DNA of 64,000 nt from Lachnospiraceae bacterium C1.1 (GCA_030434875.1 JAUISW010000001.1:755501-819500), one strand, 5' to 3'. Positions 26,423-36,148 are shown, counted from the stretch's first letter. The notes: a model not told the origin generated them from the sequence alone. Translations and numbers: made by a program.

Positions 26423-29400
26423 ATGAAACGTAGATTCCGTATTTTAAGCATTCTGTTAGCATCGGTGCTTACATTTACTTCAGTTTCTGCGAATACTGTT
26501 TACAATGTGTATGCAGAAGAGGAATCTGAAGAGGATTCGGATAAGGACGAAGATAAGGACGAGCACGAAGAATCTGATTCTCATGATGAAGACGCTCATG
26601 AAGATGAATCCAAAGATGATTCGGATAATCATGAAGATGAGTCTAAAGATGATTCGGATAATCATGAAGATGAGTCTAAAGAAGATAATAATGACAATGC
26701 GGAATCTGGTAATCCCGAAGAGGGGAGCGAAAGTTCTACTAAACCTGAGAATCCTGAAAACGGAGATGAGGGTTCTAAGGAAGATGCTTCAACAGAAACA
26801 TCAGATGAGTCTGCTTCATCTGAAGAAGGAGCAGAGAAGGAAAGCACAGCAGCAACTGATAATGACAGTACTGAAGAAACGGATGTTGAAGATGCTGATT
26901 TATCAGAACTTGATGTAGAGATAAAAGATGTTGACGGCAAGACATATGACGGCAAGGCAGTTGATTATGGTGAAGACAACATAAAAGCTTCAGGTGAAAT
27001 GCCTGCCGGTCATAGCCTGATTTATGTTTATTCAACAGATGAAAATGGTTCTGAAGTCATCGATGCTCCTAAAAATGCCGGCGAATATTATTTTGTTGTA
27101 AAAGCAAAGAAAGATGATTCGGATGAAGCAGTAACTGTTAAGTCTGAAAAATTCGAGATAACAAAGGCAAAGCCTGCAATAACGGTGAGTGCTGCAGAAG
27201 CACATATTGGTGAAAAATGGGAGGAACTTGAGTTTACAGTTGACTCTGTAGAAGGTGTTGAGGCTGACGGAAGCCTTTCCTGGCATTATGATGATTTCAG
27301 CTGGAAAGAGTCCGGTGAGATAAACAGAAACCTTTGGGAAAAATTTGCAGCATGGTTACATGAAGATCTGGCAAATGTAAAGGGAACTTTGGTATATACT
27401 CCCTCGGACGCATATTCAGATAATTATGATGTGACTGAAGTTGAGGTTTCGATCAAGCTGTATAAGGATGGTAAGGTTGTTGCTTTTACTGTTCCGGAAG
27501 AAAAGCCTTATGATGCAACACCATTTAATAAACTAACGGTCAAGACTGATGATGAAGAAACGGAAAAAACATTTGATGATCTTAAAGACGAAGGATATTC
27601 AGTAGAATTCTATAAAAAAGAGGGAAATGTTCTTCTTGACATTGCACCAACAGATGCAGGTGAATACTATGTTACTATCAGTCTTGAAGGTGTAAAAGAT
27701 GAGAGATTAATCGGTAAGTTTATAAGGACTGCAGATGGCGAGGCAGCAACTTTCGCAAGGTATGATTTTAAGATTGTTGGTAAAGATCTTGAATGGAATG
27801 CAGAAGGATTTTCGCTTAAATATACCGGAGAGGAGCAGGAACTTGTTTCAGTAGAAGTCCCCACACTTTATGAGCGTGATGGTGAAGCAAAGGTTAGCTA
27901 TGAATGGAATGCGTCTGGTACAGGAATAGATTCAGAGATTAGTGAAAATGCCATTCCTAAGGCAAAAAATGTTGGTGATTATTCCATTATAGTAAAGGTA
28001 GATGCAGGAGCCAACTATAATCCGGCTAAAAAGACAGTTTGTGCAAATATTTCTAAAGCTGATCTTACAGTATCAGCTGCAGCTTATAAGGGAACTTATG
28101 ACGGAGAAGAGCATCCTCTTGTATCAGATATCTCTGTTAAGGGAGAAAATGGAGAAGATGTTTCTTTTACTACGGAAATTGAGACGGTCAGCGGATTAAA
28201 GAATTGTAAAGAACCGGGAGAATATCCTTTTACAGTTAAGGTTACAGCAACTGATAGTAATTATAACAATGCAGAGATAGAGGATAAAGCTGTTGTAGAG
28301 AAGATAGCTATTGATAAGAGTAAGCTTACAATATCTGCAAATGATATTTACTATCATAGTGATGAGAAGCCTGTTGTATCTGTGATTTACGATGGTAAAG
28401 TGCTTCCGGCAGATATATATACTGTTGATTATGGAACAGAATCATTTTCTGAACTGTCAGTAGGAGCTCATGAGTTTACAGTAAAAATTGAGAGTGAATA
28501 TTATGTTTCTGACGGAGCAATTAAAGCCAGTTTCAATGTAGTAGGTATAAAGGCTCAGTTTTTCCAGAGAACAAGCAACAGCGGTGGATTAAAGGATCTT
28601 GGATACGGATATCTAACAGAAGAATTTTATAATAATAATAAGGATTCTTCGAAGAAGGTTGCCGGGGATGAAGTTATTTCAACAGCTGTAGCCAATGCAC
28701 CGGTAAATATTGTCGAGAAGCACAGTGAAGGTGAAGTTGAGTACTATTATATGTGGTACAATGCTGAAGCGCAGAAGGCTACTGTCTATGTATATATGGA
28801 TTATAAGCCGGTTGATTTCTATGTAAGAAAATCCGGTGTCGCCAGGCCTAAGTACGGTGAGCATGATGCCTCATATAACTATACACACGTAGCTTCCGGT
28901 AAAGCTAAGGTTTCTTCTCAAAGAGAAGGAAATGAGGCTAATGACAATGTAAAAGACTTGATTCTTGAGAAACCTGATGATTCAGCTCTTATTGATGCAA
29001 TCGTTGCTGCCGGATATACAAGGGATGAGATAGCAGATCTTGGACTTAATTTCAAATGGTATAGAGTTATTAGCTGTGGCAGCGGTCAGGAAATTAAATA
29101 CCATGTTGATGGAAATGTTGTAAAATCTAATGGTACAGAATATTCGCATCATACAAGCTATACTGTAAGGGCTTTGTTTACGGATGGAAATGGTGTGGTA
29201 AATGATATCGCCAGATATGAAGAAACAGTATATGAAGGCGGTAATTCCAAGTCGATTGTATTAACACCTAAGGCCGGATATTATATCTCTTCAGTAACTG
29301 TTGCAGGCAAAGAGCAGAATCTTACAGGCGTTGGAGCAGGAAGCTTCGAATTACCTGCGATTGAGAATGTGACATCTGATATTGATATTCTTGCAACTGC

Positions 29401-30661
29401 AATGCCTAAGGCTGATATTACAATTACAGCAGCGAGTGCTGAAAAGGAATATGACGGCGAAGCTCTTACGGATGATGAGTATAAGATTTCCGGAAGTTAT
29501 GATGATTACAGTGACCTGATAAAGGTTAATGTTACAGGAAGTATTACTGAAGCCGGAACTGCTGAGAACGTAGTATCGTATGATCTTTTAGGTCATGACT
29601 ATATGTTCAATTCAGTCAATACCGTGAATGGAACACTGACTGTAAGAAAGAAAGACGCTTCAATATCTGTAAACAATGCAGAGAAGACTTATGGTGAAGC
29701 AGATCCCGATTTCTCGAAAGACGGATATACAGTAACCGGTCTTGTTAATTCTAAAGATCTTGGTGAAATTAAAGTTAGAAGAGTGAATAAGGCTGAGGCA
29801 GCAGGAGCTTATGATGATGTCCTTACTGCAAGCTTTACTGCGAATCCGAACTACAATGTTGCAGTTTACAATGGAGATTTCGTGATCAACAAGGCATCAG
29901 ACCTCAAGATAAATGTTAAAGATAAGAGCTGTAAGTACGATGGAAATGCTCACAGCCTTGAGGTTGGAAGTGCATCAGCTAAGGCCGGTGACGGTGTAAG
30001 CTACAAATTCTACTCTGATGCTTCTGCAACAAAGGAGATTGCTAACAGCTTTACGGATGCAGGAATTTATAATGTATGGGTAAAGGCATCAGATGCTAAT
30101 CATAACACGGCTATGGCATCTGCAAAGGTTACGGTTACACCGAGAGAACTTACTCTTACATCCGGATCTTCAAAGAGGGCTAAGAACGGAAAAGCACTTA
30201 AAAATGATAAGATCACGGTGACAGGTGATGGTTTCGTTAAAGAAGAAGGCGCAAGCTATGATGTGACCGGAAGTCAGACTTCTGTTGGTTCAAGTAAGAA
30301 TACATTTGACTATAGCCTGAAGTCGAATACTCTTGATAAAAACTACTCTATAAAGAAGGTTTATGGTAAGCTTACCGTTACTGATAAGGATGATTCTTCT
30401 GACAGTGATTCAGGAAGCAGCTCATCATCAACCGGTTCTAAATCCGCTACAAAAGCTGCAAGCAAAACAGCTGCTGTACTTGGTGATAGGGAAGCCCCTG
30501 AAAAGGATGATGAATCAGAGTCAGGAGTATTAGGAGACAGAGATACACCAAATACCGGTGACAGTGCTAATATTGCTGTCTGGGTTTCGCTTCTTTTAGC
30601 ATCGGGTGCGTCAATTGTATCTATCATTACTGCACTTGCAAGAAGAAAAAGAGAAGATTGA
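26423..30661 (+). CDS. Sortase-anchored MBG-repeat surface protein
   Basis: A 1,412-residue cell-wall protein. The start is ATG 26423 after AAGGAGAG; a TTG six codons earlier lacks spacing. Order: signal peptide to about residue 33, a highly acidic Asp/Glu/Ser/His region to about 155 with two 11-residue repeats, then a series of bacterial Ig-like MBG/YDG modules. The modules recur as KxYDGxxxx, with phrases such as GTYDGEEH, KEYDGEAL and KTYGEADPD. A Ser-rich linker follows, then TPNTGD, a hydrophobic helix and the basic tail RRKRED, together a sortase signal. It is likely an adhesin or S-layer-like scaffold. The copy of VLGDR before TPNTGD resembles endings seen in Lachnospiraceae surface proteins. 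Confidence 0.88.
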   Translation: MKRRFRILSILLASVLTFTSVSANTVYNVYAEEESEEDSDKDEDKDEHEESDSHDEDAHEDESKDDSDNHEDESKDDSDNHEDESKEDNNDNAESGNPEEGSESSTKPENPENGDEGSKEDASTETSDESASSEEGAEKESTAATDNDSTEETDVEDADLSELDVEIKDVDGKTYDGKAVDYGEDNIKASGEMPAGHSLIYVYSTDENGSEVIDAPKNAGEYYFVVKAKKDDSDEAVTVKSEKFEITKAKPAITVSAAEAHIGEKWEELEFTVDSVEGVEADGSLSWHYDDFSWKESGEINRNLWEKFAAWLHEDLANVKGTLVYTPSDAYSDNYDVTEVEVSIKLYKDGKVVAFTVPEEKPYDATPFNKLTVKTDDEETEKTFDDLKDEGYSVEFYKKEGNVLLDIAPTDAGEYYVTISLEGVKDERLIGKFIRTADGEAATFARYDFKIVGKDLEWNAEGFSLKYTGEEQELVSVEVPTLYERDGEAKVSYEWNASGTGIDSEISENAIPKAKNVGDYSIIVKVDAGANYNPAKKTVCANISKADLTVSAAAYKGTYDGEEHPLVSDISVKGENGEDVSFTTEIETVSGLKNCKEPGEYPFTVKVTATDSNYNNAEIEDKAVVEKIAIDKSKLTISANDIYYHSDEKPVVSVIYDGKVLPADIYTVDYGTESFSELSVGAHEFTVKIESEYYVSDGAIKASFNVVGIKAQFFQRTSNSGGLKDLGYGYLTEEFYNNNKDSSKKVAGDEVISTAVANAPVNIVEKHSEGEVEYYYMWYNAEAQKATVYVYMDYKPVDFYVRKSGVARPKYGEHDASYNYTHVASGKAKVSSQREGNEANDNVKDLILEKPDDSALIDAIVAAGYTRDEIADLGLNFKWYRVISCGSGQEIKYHVDGNVVKSNGTEYSHHTSYTVRALFTDGNGVVNDIARYEETVYEGGNSKSIVLTPKAGYYISSVTVAGKEQNLTGVGAGSFELPAIENVTSDIDILATAMPKADITITAASAEKEYDGEALTDDEYKISGSYDDYSDLIKVNVTGSITEAGTAENVVSYDLLGHDYMFNSVNTVNGTLTVRKKDASISVNNAEKTYGEADPDFSKDGYTVTGLVNSKDLGEIKVRRVNKAEAAGAYDDVLTASFTANPNYNVAVYNGDFVINKASDLKINVKDKSCKYDGNAHSLEVGSASAKAGDGVSYKFYSDASATKEIANSFTDAGIYNVWVKASDANHNTAMASAKVTVTPRELTLTSGSSKRAKNGKALKNDKITVTGDGFVKEEGASYDVTGSQTSVGSSKNTFDYSLKSNTLDKNYSIKKVYGKLTVTDKDDSSDSDSGSSSSSTGSKSATKAASKTAAVLGDREAPEKDDESESGVLGDRDTPNTGDSANIAVWVSLLLASGASIVSIITALARRKRED
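26603..26668 (+). repeat. 33-bp tandem repeat encoding an acidic 11-residue unit
   Basis: Two adjacent 33-bp units (26603-26635, 26636-26668) encode DESKDDSDNHE twice, differing only at two third-codon positions. A partial third unit follows. The repeat sits in the acidic stalk of the surface protein and could vary in number between strains. Confidence 0.85.
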
Positions 30662-30700
30662 AACAGATATCTGTAACAATAAGAGATACTAAGACGATAG

Positions 30701-30740
30701 ATGGAGATTTGACAATATAAAGTCAAATCTCCATTTTTTT
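30701..30740 (+). terminator. Rho-independent terminator of the surface protein gene
   Basis: A perfect 13-bp stem (30701-30713 with 30722-30734), an 8-nt A-rich loop and an eight-base T-run up to 30740. It ends the surface protein transcript just before the lasso operon promoter. Confidence 0.9.
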
Positions 30741-30744
30741 CTAT

Positions 30745-30773
30745 TTGACACAAACTCTAAACGAAAGTAAAAT
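30745..30773 (+). promoter_or_regulatory. Sigma-A promoter of the lasso-peptide operon
   Basis: A -35 box TTGACA (30745-30750) and a -10 box TAAAAT (30768-30773) are separated by 17 bp. They lie directly after the terminator of the surface protein and about 30 bp before the B2 gene. This is the expected start of the B2-nucleotidyltransferase-unknown-kinase-cyclase transcript. Confidence 0.75.
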
Positions 30774-30803
30774 TATTCAGAAACAGTAAACGAAATTTAA
30801 TTA

Positions 30804-31256
30804 TTGAAAAAATTTGATATGGATATTCGTGCGTTTATATTTGATAACGGTGAAAAATTAGTCACGGTCAAAGCGTATATCTATTCTTTCTATTACAGAT
30901 TACTCGTCAAAAAATTACCAATGAAGAAATTAGAAGGAAAATTAGGAGTTCCTGGCGTAGAATCTGCTGAGACTGAGACGGACGAAAAAGTTAAAACAGC
31001 AAAACTTTATGCTTTTCATGTCAATCGCATAACATGCCGGCTGCCATGGGAAGCAAAGTGCTTTGTGAGAGCACTGACCTTAAGGAAACTTTTGAGGGAA
31101 AAGAATATAGGATCAACTATATATCTCGGAGTTTTTAAGAAAGATGGTAAGCTTAAAGCACACGCCTGGCTTAGATGTGGTCAGCTATATCTGACCGGAG
31201 GAAATGGCGAAGGAATGACGGTTGTTGCCAAGTTTGGAGATTTTGGAAATGGATGA
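30804..31256 (+). CDS. Lasso peptide B2 protein (transglutaminase-like leader peptidase)
   Basis: A 150-residue protein of the lasso-peptide B2 family (PF13471), the cysteine protease that removes the leader of the precursor. The catalytic cysteine is C86 in CFVRALTLRKLLR and the histidine H120 in KAHAWLRCG, in the usual order and spacing. The third residue is not obvious. A TTG start at 30804 (KKF) is assumed; ATG 30819 is an alternative, and neither has a strong ribosome site. In many Bacillota the RRE part is a separate B1 gene; no B1 lies next to this gene. Confidence 0.85.
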   Translation: MKKFDMDIRAFIFDNGEKLVTVKAYIYSFYYRLLVKKLPMKKLEGKLGVPGVESAETETDEKVKTAKLYAFHVNRITCRLPWEAKCFVRALTLRKLLREKNIGSTIYLGVFKKDGKLKAHAWLRCGQLYLTGGNGEGMTVVAKFGDFGNG

Positions 31257-32505
31257 CTGGACCATCGATTATCTTTTTTATCTTTGCAGAAAAAGTTTAT
31301 ATCGTGAAAATGATGAAAAAATATATTGGGATAAACATAGGGATTCTAATGAGCTGAGAAAACTGATAGGAGAGAATGGCTTAACCTCTTTTTTACATAG
31401 AATCCTGAAAAAAGAAAATGAATCTGAAAATTTCATTGATGAGAAAGCATTGTCCGATATTGATAAGTTTGTCAGATACAAGACAATGAGTATATTTAGG
31501 AATTATCAGGCAATAAGGCTTGTTAACGAAGAAGCAAAAAAAAGGAATATCAGATTTGTCTTCTTCAAGGGAATGGTTCTTGCTGATCTTTATCCTCAGT
31601 ATACAGAGCGTATGAGCTGCGATAGTGATATATTTGTAACTGACGAGGAGAAGGATGCGGCAGAGCAGTTACTTAGAGACTGTGGTTATGAGAAAAATGA
31701 GCACAGTTCCAAGAAGCATGTTCAGGTTTATAAGAATCAAAAATATGACCATGTGATAGAATTGCATACCAGGCTATGGGAGGATTATGAAGGTCCCAGG
31801 GTTGAAAAGTTAAAAACATTAAAACTTACGTCAGCAGATAAGATTATTGAGGTTAATGCCTGTGGAGTGGATATTTATACACTCGGGTTTAAAGAGCATC
31901 TGATATATCAGCTTTTCCATATAATAAAGCATTTCAGTTTGAATGGTGTTGGTATTCGTTATCTTATAGATATAACACTGTTTATTAACAGATTTTTTGA
32001 TGAAATCGATTTTAAACAGTTTTGGAAAGATATTGAGAATTTGGGATATACCTGCTTTACGGAGACATTCTTCATGATATGTGTCAAGGACTTAAAAATG
32101 ACTGATAAGGTCTTTGACAGTCATCCTGTCGGAAATATTGATGGTATTGAAGATTTGAAAAGAGATCTTCTGAACGTCGGAAATATCATGGATAAAGAAG
32201 CGGGATGGCAGATTATGGGTGCAATGGAGTCATATTTCACAGGAGAGGCAGAAGTACCTGAATCCAAGATTAAACGTCAACTTTCAATGATGTTTCCATC
32301 TGTACATGCTTTGCCTAAAGTTTATGGATATGCCATTAAACATCCTATATTGTTACCGATTGCCTGGACACATCGGGGTGTAAAGTTCCTCATAAAAAAG
32401 CAGTTTCATAAGAATGATTTTTATGATGTAGGTGAAAAAATCAGTGTTGGCGAAAGAAGAATGAAACTTATAGAAGAACTGGAACTGACTATGAAAGAAG
32501 AATAG
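31249..32505 (+). CDS. NTP_transf_5-type nucleotidyltransferase (lasso-associated)
   Basis: A 418-residue protein of the uncharacterised nucleotidyltransferase family PF14907. Diagnostic features are FFKGMVLADLYP, then the metal pair in CDSDIFV, and IELHTRLWEDY and FKEHLIYQLFHIIKH further on. The start ATG 31249 overlaps the B2 stop by 8 bp and has GGAGA upstream. Members occur in lasso-peptide clusters that also hold an HprK-like kinase (paeninodin-type), where they may modify a phosphorylated peptide. A paralogue is at 40744 in the second locus. Confidence 0.85.
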   Translation: MDDWTIDYLFYLCRKSLYRENDEKIYWDKHRDSNELRKLIGENGLTSFLHRILKKENESENFIDEKALSDIDKFVRYKTMSIFRNYQAIRLVNEEAKKRNIRFVFFKGMVLADLYPQYTERMSCDSDIFVTDEEKDAAEQLLRDCGYEKNEHSSKKHVQVYKNQKYDHVIELHTRLWEDYEGPRVEKLKTLKLTSADKIIEVNACGVDIYTLGFKEHLIYQLFHIIKHFSLNGVGIRYLIDITLFINRFFDEIDFKQFWKDIENLGYTCFTETFFMICVKDLKMTDKVFDSHPVGNIDGIEDLKRDLLNVGNIMDKEAGWQIMGAMESYFTGEAEVPESKIKRQLSMMFPSVHALPKVYGYAIKHPILLPIAWTHRGVKFLIKKQFHKNDFYDVGEKISVGERRMKLIEELELTMKEE

Positions 32506-32539
32506 AGGGTATCATTCTCAGAAGAGAGTTTATAACGAA

Positions 32540-33067
32540 ATGTATCGTATTTATGGGGCAATTCCTAATGATAAAATAGATCCTGACTTAGTAATTACTG
32601 AAGACTCAAATGCAGGACATGAGTTCTTTAATCTGCTATTTCCCGGTCGATGTATAAGTTCAAATGGAAAAAGTAATATAAAACGTGTTCTGTCAGAACA
32701 TTCTGATCAGGCATTATTGGCAATTGTGGACGGAGCTGCTTTTGGACCTGAGATGCAGGATTGCATGGAACTGGCTAGGATTTCAAATAATTCAATATCA
32801 ATATTCGCGCCGGAATCTTTTGAATATCTAATATTAGAATCAGGAATTATGGAAGTACCGAAGACAATATTAGAAGAAACGTGGAATTATGCGGATAGTG
32901 TCAAATATTTTAGCTGGGAGGAGTTTTATACAAAATATCTGTCTGACTGTACCAGAAATCAAGTAGGACAGTATTCCAAAACTAGGTTAAATTCATTTTA
33001 TAAAACAATCGGTTGCATTGAACGGATAAAGAAAACATTGCCCGACTGCATTAAAAATGAATTATAG
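32540..33067 (+). CDS. Uncharacterised protein in the lasso locus
   Basis: A 175-residue soluble protein. I do not recognise a function. A core strand-rich block is ITEDSNAGHEFFNLLFPGR, then ISSNGKSNI and AIVDGAAFGPEM; acidic residues near each strand end give a TOPRIM-like or Rossmann-like look. I recall such proteins next to small P-loop ATPases like the broken gene at 23401 (memory only). It lies between the nucleotidyltransferase and the HprK-like kinase with gaps of 34 and 90 bp, so it belongs to the operon. Confidence 0.7.
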   Translation: MYRIYGAIPNDKIDPDLVITEDSNAGHEFFNLLFPGRCISSNGKSNIKRVLSEHSDQALLAIVDGAAFGPEMQDCMELARISNNSISIFAPESFEYLILESGIMEVPKTILEETWNYADSVKYFSWEEFYTKYLSDCTRNQVGQYSKTRLNSFYKTIGCIERIKKTLPDCIKNEL

Positions 33068-33157
33068 AGAGAAGTTTACATTTATTTTGCTTCACAAGTA
33101 CTTTTTATGAAGATATTTGAAGAAAAAACTTGAATTTACAGTGAAAGAAGAGTGAGA

Positions 33158-34069
33158 ATGAAATATTATTATAAAATATACGGGCTAATACTGGAGTCGG
33201 ATTATGAATTTCATCAGTTTGTAAGTATTGAAAAGGATTCTGCGATAAGTCCGGATATAAAAATTACATACGGTGGTATACTAAGTAAAATTTTGGATCA
33301 TGTTGCACAGAAACACTATATGGGTTATGGTGAACATGATGTGTGGTTTAACAATCAGGTAGGAACCTTTTGGATTCATGACAGGTGTGAAATAAATTTT
33401 GTCGAAAATGAACATTGTTCTATTGATGACGCTGCATTGTTTTTGCCGGGATTATGTCTCTCGATCCTGTTGTGGTACAGAGGCGACATAATGCTTCATG
33501 GGGCATGTTTATATTATAATGATAAAACCATAGTTATTTCCGGTAATAGTGGAGCAGGTAAATCAACACTTACAACTGAGCTTATAAAGCATGGGGCAAA
33601 GTTATTGGCAGATGATGTTACCTGTATTAGACAGGAGAATGATATCTTTCTGTCACATCCGGCATTTCCATTTCAAAAACTTTGTGCAGACCAGATTGAT
33701 AAAAATGGTTTAGATAAAAACAGTCTTCGACAGATAGAATATGATCTTAACAAGTATGAAGTAGGGAGAGAAGATGTATTCTGTAGTGAGATGCGGAAAG
33801 TTGATGTGTTTTACCGCGTTGAAATTCAGGATGTGGGTAATTTGGTCATGGAAGAAGTAGTTGGTGGTGAAAAATTAAAAACTGTAGTTAACTCTATTTT
33901 TATTAAGTGGATATTTAATGAAATGTTTAAGCTTACCCCTAAAGATTTTCTTCGCTGCACCGGTTTTGCAAATCAGATTCAGATGTATAAGATTGTACGA
34001 CCGAGAGGTTTGGATACGCTGAAAAATATTGTGGATTACATTAATGAAACATTGAAAGGGGATTTGTAA
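33158..34069 (+). CDS. HprK-like kinase of the lasso locus
   Basis: A 303-residue protein related to the C-terminal half of HPr kinase. It holds the P-loop GNSGAGKST at about residues 129-137 and LLADDVTCI, the HprK-type acidic motif, about 24 residues later. The N-terminal 110 residues are not the HprK N-domain. Such kinases are known from lasso-peptide clusters such as paeninodin, where they phosphorylate the precursor. ATG 33158 is preferred over GTG 33152 because of the GAAAGAAGAG spacing. Its stop is four bases before the cyclase. Confidence 0.83.
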   Translation: MKYYYKIYGLILESDYEFHQFVSIEKDSAISPDIKITYGGILSKILDHVAQKHYMGYGEHDVWFNNQVGTFWIHDRCEINFVENEHCSIDDAALFLPGLCLSILLWYRGDIMLHGACLYYNDKTIVISGNSGAGKSTLTTELIKHGAKLLADDVTCIRQENDIFLSHPAFPFQKLCADQIDKNGLDKNSLRQIEYDLNKYEVGREDVFCSEMRKVDVFYRVEIQDVGNLVMEEVVGGEKLKTVVNSIFIKWIFNEMFKLTPKDFLRCTGFANQIQMYKIVRPRGLDTLKNIVDYINETLKGDL

Positions 34070-34072
34070 AAT

Positions 34073-35959
34073 ATGTCTGCTATCTGGGGATGTATCGACC
34101 TTGAAGGGAAGGCTGTTGAGACCGATATAAATAAAAGAATGGGTCGATGCATACAGAAGTATAAAATAGATGAGATAAGAGAGATTTCTGATAATAATGT
34201 ATATATGGCGTGTGGGCTGCAATTTATTACAAGAGAGTCTCAAAAAGAAATATTACCTATTTGCAGTAAGGATTACTATTTTACTTCTGATTGTATAATA
34301 GACAACAGGGAAGAGCTAATAGAACAATTAGAGTGTGAAAATGATGTACCTGATGGTTCTGTTCTATTCGAAGCCTGGAAAAAATGGGGTGATGAGTTTG
34401 GCCAACATGTAATAGGCTTGTTCTCATTTGCAGTTTATGATAAGAAAAAAAGAAAATTTTATCTTTATACGGATCATACTGCTTCCAGATGTGTTCATTA
34501 TTGTATTAAGGGAAAAAGGATTTTTTTCGGAACACTAACAAGTTCAATTACGGATACGATTGGGAAAGTACAGATTGATGATCAATGGATGTATGAAAGT
34601 TTGGCAGTGGATTTTTCATATTGCTTTTTGACGGAAGGGAGTACACCTTTTAAAAACATATATATAGTCCCGTATGGAAGCGGTGTAGAAATAGATTATA
34701 ACTTAAATGTAAGAAAAATCAGATATTGGAATCCGTTAAAAAAAATTCGTCAAAAAACTGTATTTGATGATAAAAAATGTAGAGAAGAATTTCGCAGAGT
34801 TCATCTTCAATGTGTAAAAGATGCAGTTAGAACGTGCGGGGAAGTTGGTGTTTTGCTTAGCGGCGGTCTTGATTCTACATCAGTCGCATCTGTAGCGAGT
34901 AAATGTCTTATAAATGAAAACAAAAAGCTCTATAGTTTTACTTCGGTTCCACTTAAAGAGTACAAAGATACAATTACTGATAAAAAGAGTTATTATTTTG
35001 ACGACGAATCTGAAAATGTGCTTAAATTTTGTAAGCATTATCCTAATATCGACCCCTCTTTTTTAGAATGTAGGGGGAAAAGTATTTGGTCATATATTGA
35101 GAAATGGATTGATATTTTAGAATTTCCCAGTAAAGCAAATGTAAACAGCGTATGGATCGAAGAGGCTTATAAGGAGGCTGAAAGGAAGGGCATTAGGGTT
35201 ATCCTGAGTGGGTACTTTGGGAATACATCCATTTCTTATGGAAATATCATGACAAGTTGGAAAAGGGAGCTATTAAAAGGCCATTTCAGAGAATTTTACA
35301 GACAATTTTTGATTTTTACTAAAAAGGAAAGATTTATCAAAAAAAAGTTTCTTAGACTCTTTTTAGAATGTCTATTTGAAAAAGCTGATATTAAAGATAG
35401 CCTCTTTGACAATGAATGTGTCCGCAGAGAGGGAATGGATAAATATAAAGTTAAGCCAAAATGGAAAAAAATGATTCGTAGGTATGGATCATCAATAAAA
35501 AGTCAGACTGAATATAGCAATTCTTTAGTTTCTGCTCCTGTTTTTCAGATGGCAGGTGTATATGCTACTAAGGAGGGTCTTTATCACGGCGTAGTATCAC
35601 GAGATCCAACAATGGATAAGAGAATGATTGAATTATGTTTGTCTTTGCCGTACCAATCGTTTGCGTGGAATGGTGTGGAAAGAAGATTGGTACGAAGTTA
35701 TTTAAATGATTGTGTGCCTGATGAGCTTAGGATGATGACAAAGCATAGAGGCAGACAGAGCGGAGATGCTGCAATGAGGCTTGATATGTTTGGCTTTGAA
35801 AATGGGGTAGAACCTTATGATAATGTCTCGGATAAATTGAATGAATATTTTTATTTAGACAAGGCGAAGGAATCATTAAGAGAAAAAACTGATGATTATA
35901 ATATTGATCACAAGGCTAAAATATTAGCATATAGTTTTTTTCTGAAAAAATACAAATAA
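34073..35959 (+). CDS. Lasso cyclase, asparagine-synthetase-like C protein
   Basis: A 628-residue homologue of asparagine synthetase B. The N-terminal half has the glutaminase fold but starts MSAIWGC, without the catalytic Cys at position 2, so it does not use glutamine. The C-terminal half has the PP-loop SGGLDST at about residues 263-269 and later AspB-type acidic residues. Lasso C proteins use this site to adenylate an Asp or Glu side chain and close the macrolactam ring with the core N-terminus. The gene is convergent with the small precursor gene at 35993. It shares a terminator with it. Confidence 0.88.
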   Translation: MSAIWGCIDLEGKAVETDINKRMGRCIQKYKIDEIREISDNNVYMACGLQFITRESQKEILPICSKDYYFTSDCIIDNREELIEQLECENDVPDGSVLFEAWKKWGDEFGQHVIGLFSFAVYDKKKRKFYLYTDHTASRCVHYCIKGKRIFFGTLTSSITDTIGKVQIDDQWMYESLAVDFSYCFLTEGSTPFKNIYIVPYGSGVEIDYNLNVRKIRYWNPLKKIRQKTVFDDKKCREEFRRVHLQCVKDAVRTCGEVGVLLSGGLDSTSVASVASKCLINENKKLYSFTSVPLKEYKDTITDKKSYYFDDESENVLKFCKHYPNIDPSFLECRGKSIWSYIEKWIDILEFPSKANVNSVWIEEAYKEAERKGIRVILSGYFGNTSISYGNIMTSWKRELLKGHFREFYRQFLIFTKKERFIKKKFLRLFLECLFEKADIKDSLFDNECVRREGMDKYKVKPKWKKMIRRYGSSIKSQTEYSNSLVSAPVFQMAGVYATKEGLYHGVVSRDPTMDKRMIELCLSLPYQSFAWNGVERRLVRSYLNDCVPDELRMMTKHRGRQSGDAAMRLDMFGFENGVEPYDNVSDKLNEYFYLDKAKESLREKTDDYNIDHKAKILAYSFFLKKYK

Positions 35960-35988
35960 AAAAATGGCAGATCGACTGCCATTTTTTT
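35958..35988. terminator. Bidirectional terminator between cyclase and precursor genes
   Basis: A stem AAAAAATGGCAG/CTGCCATTTTTT with a five-base loop (35971-35975) has T-runs for both strands. It lies 0-30 bp after the cyclase stop on the plus strand and just after the precursor stop on the minus strand. Confidence 0.88.
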
Positions 35989-35992
35989 AAAC

Positions 35993-36148
35993 TTATTCTG
36001 TCTCGCCGCTGATCATAACAGTGCCTTCCTGCCTGTGACCATTTTCATCAACACTCCAGTAGCCATCATGAACGAAAGAAATGTGACCACCCTGAGCAGT
36101 TTCGTTAATCATAAGTTCCTCGATTGAGGGCTCATTCCAAGTTTTCAT
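35993..36148 (-). CDS. Lasso peptide precursor (A) candidate, 51 aa
   Basis: A short gene on the minus strand, with GGAGG nine nt before ATG. Residues 1-19 look like a lasso leader: W4-x-x-P7-x-I9 matches the YxxPxL motif bound by RRE proteins, and T17 is the expected leader threonine. G20, G21 and D28 follow: a G20-D28 link would give a nine-residue ring, G21-D28 eight. T17 would be at -3 or -4 rather than the canonical -2. The rest of the core (29-51) holds Y30, W31, D34 and a Ser/Thr/Glu tail. It lies tail-to-tail with the cyclase. Confidence 0.78.
   Translation of the reverse strand: MKTWNEPSIEELMINETAQGGHISFVHDGYWSVDENGHRQEGTVMISGETE

Noticed and set aside
26480..27035. Several minus-strand and shifted frames over the acidic part of the surface protein
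   Set aside because: They are low-complexity shadows of the Asp/Glu/Ser repeats (giving Ile/Phe-, Ser- or Leu-rich reading) and lack ribosome sites.
35993..36148. Reading the 51-codon gene as a double-glycine (C39-processed) bacteriocin because of its GG pair
   Set aside because: No C39 peptidase domain exists in the window exporter, and B2 plus cyclase genes are adjacent, so the lasso reading is preferred.
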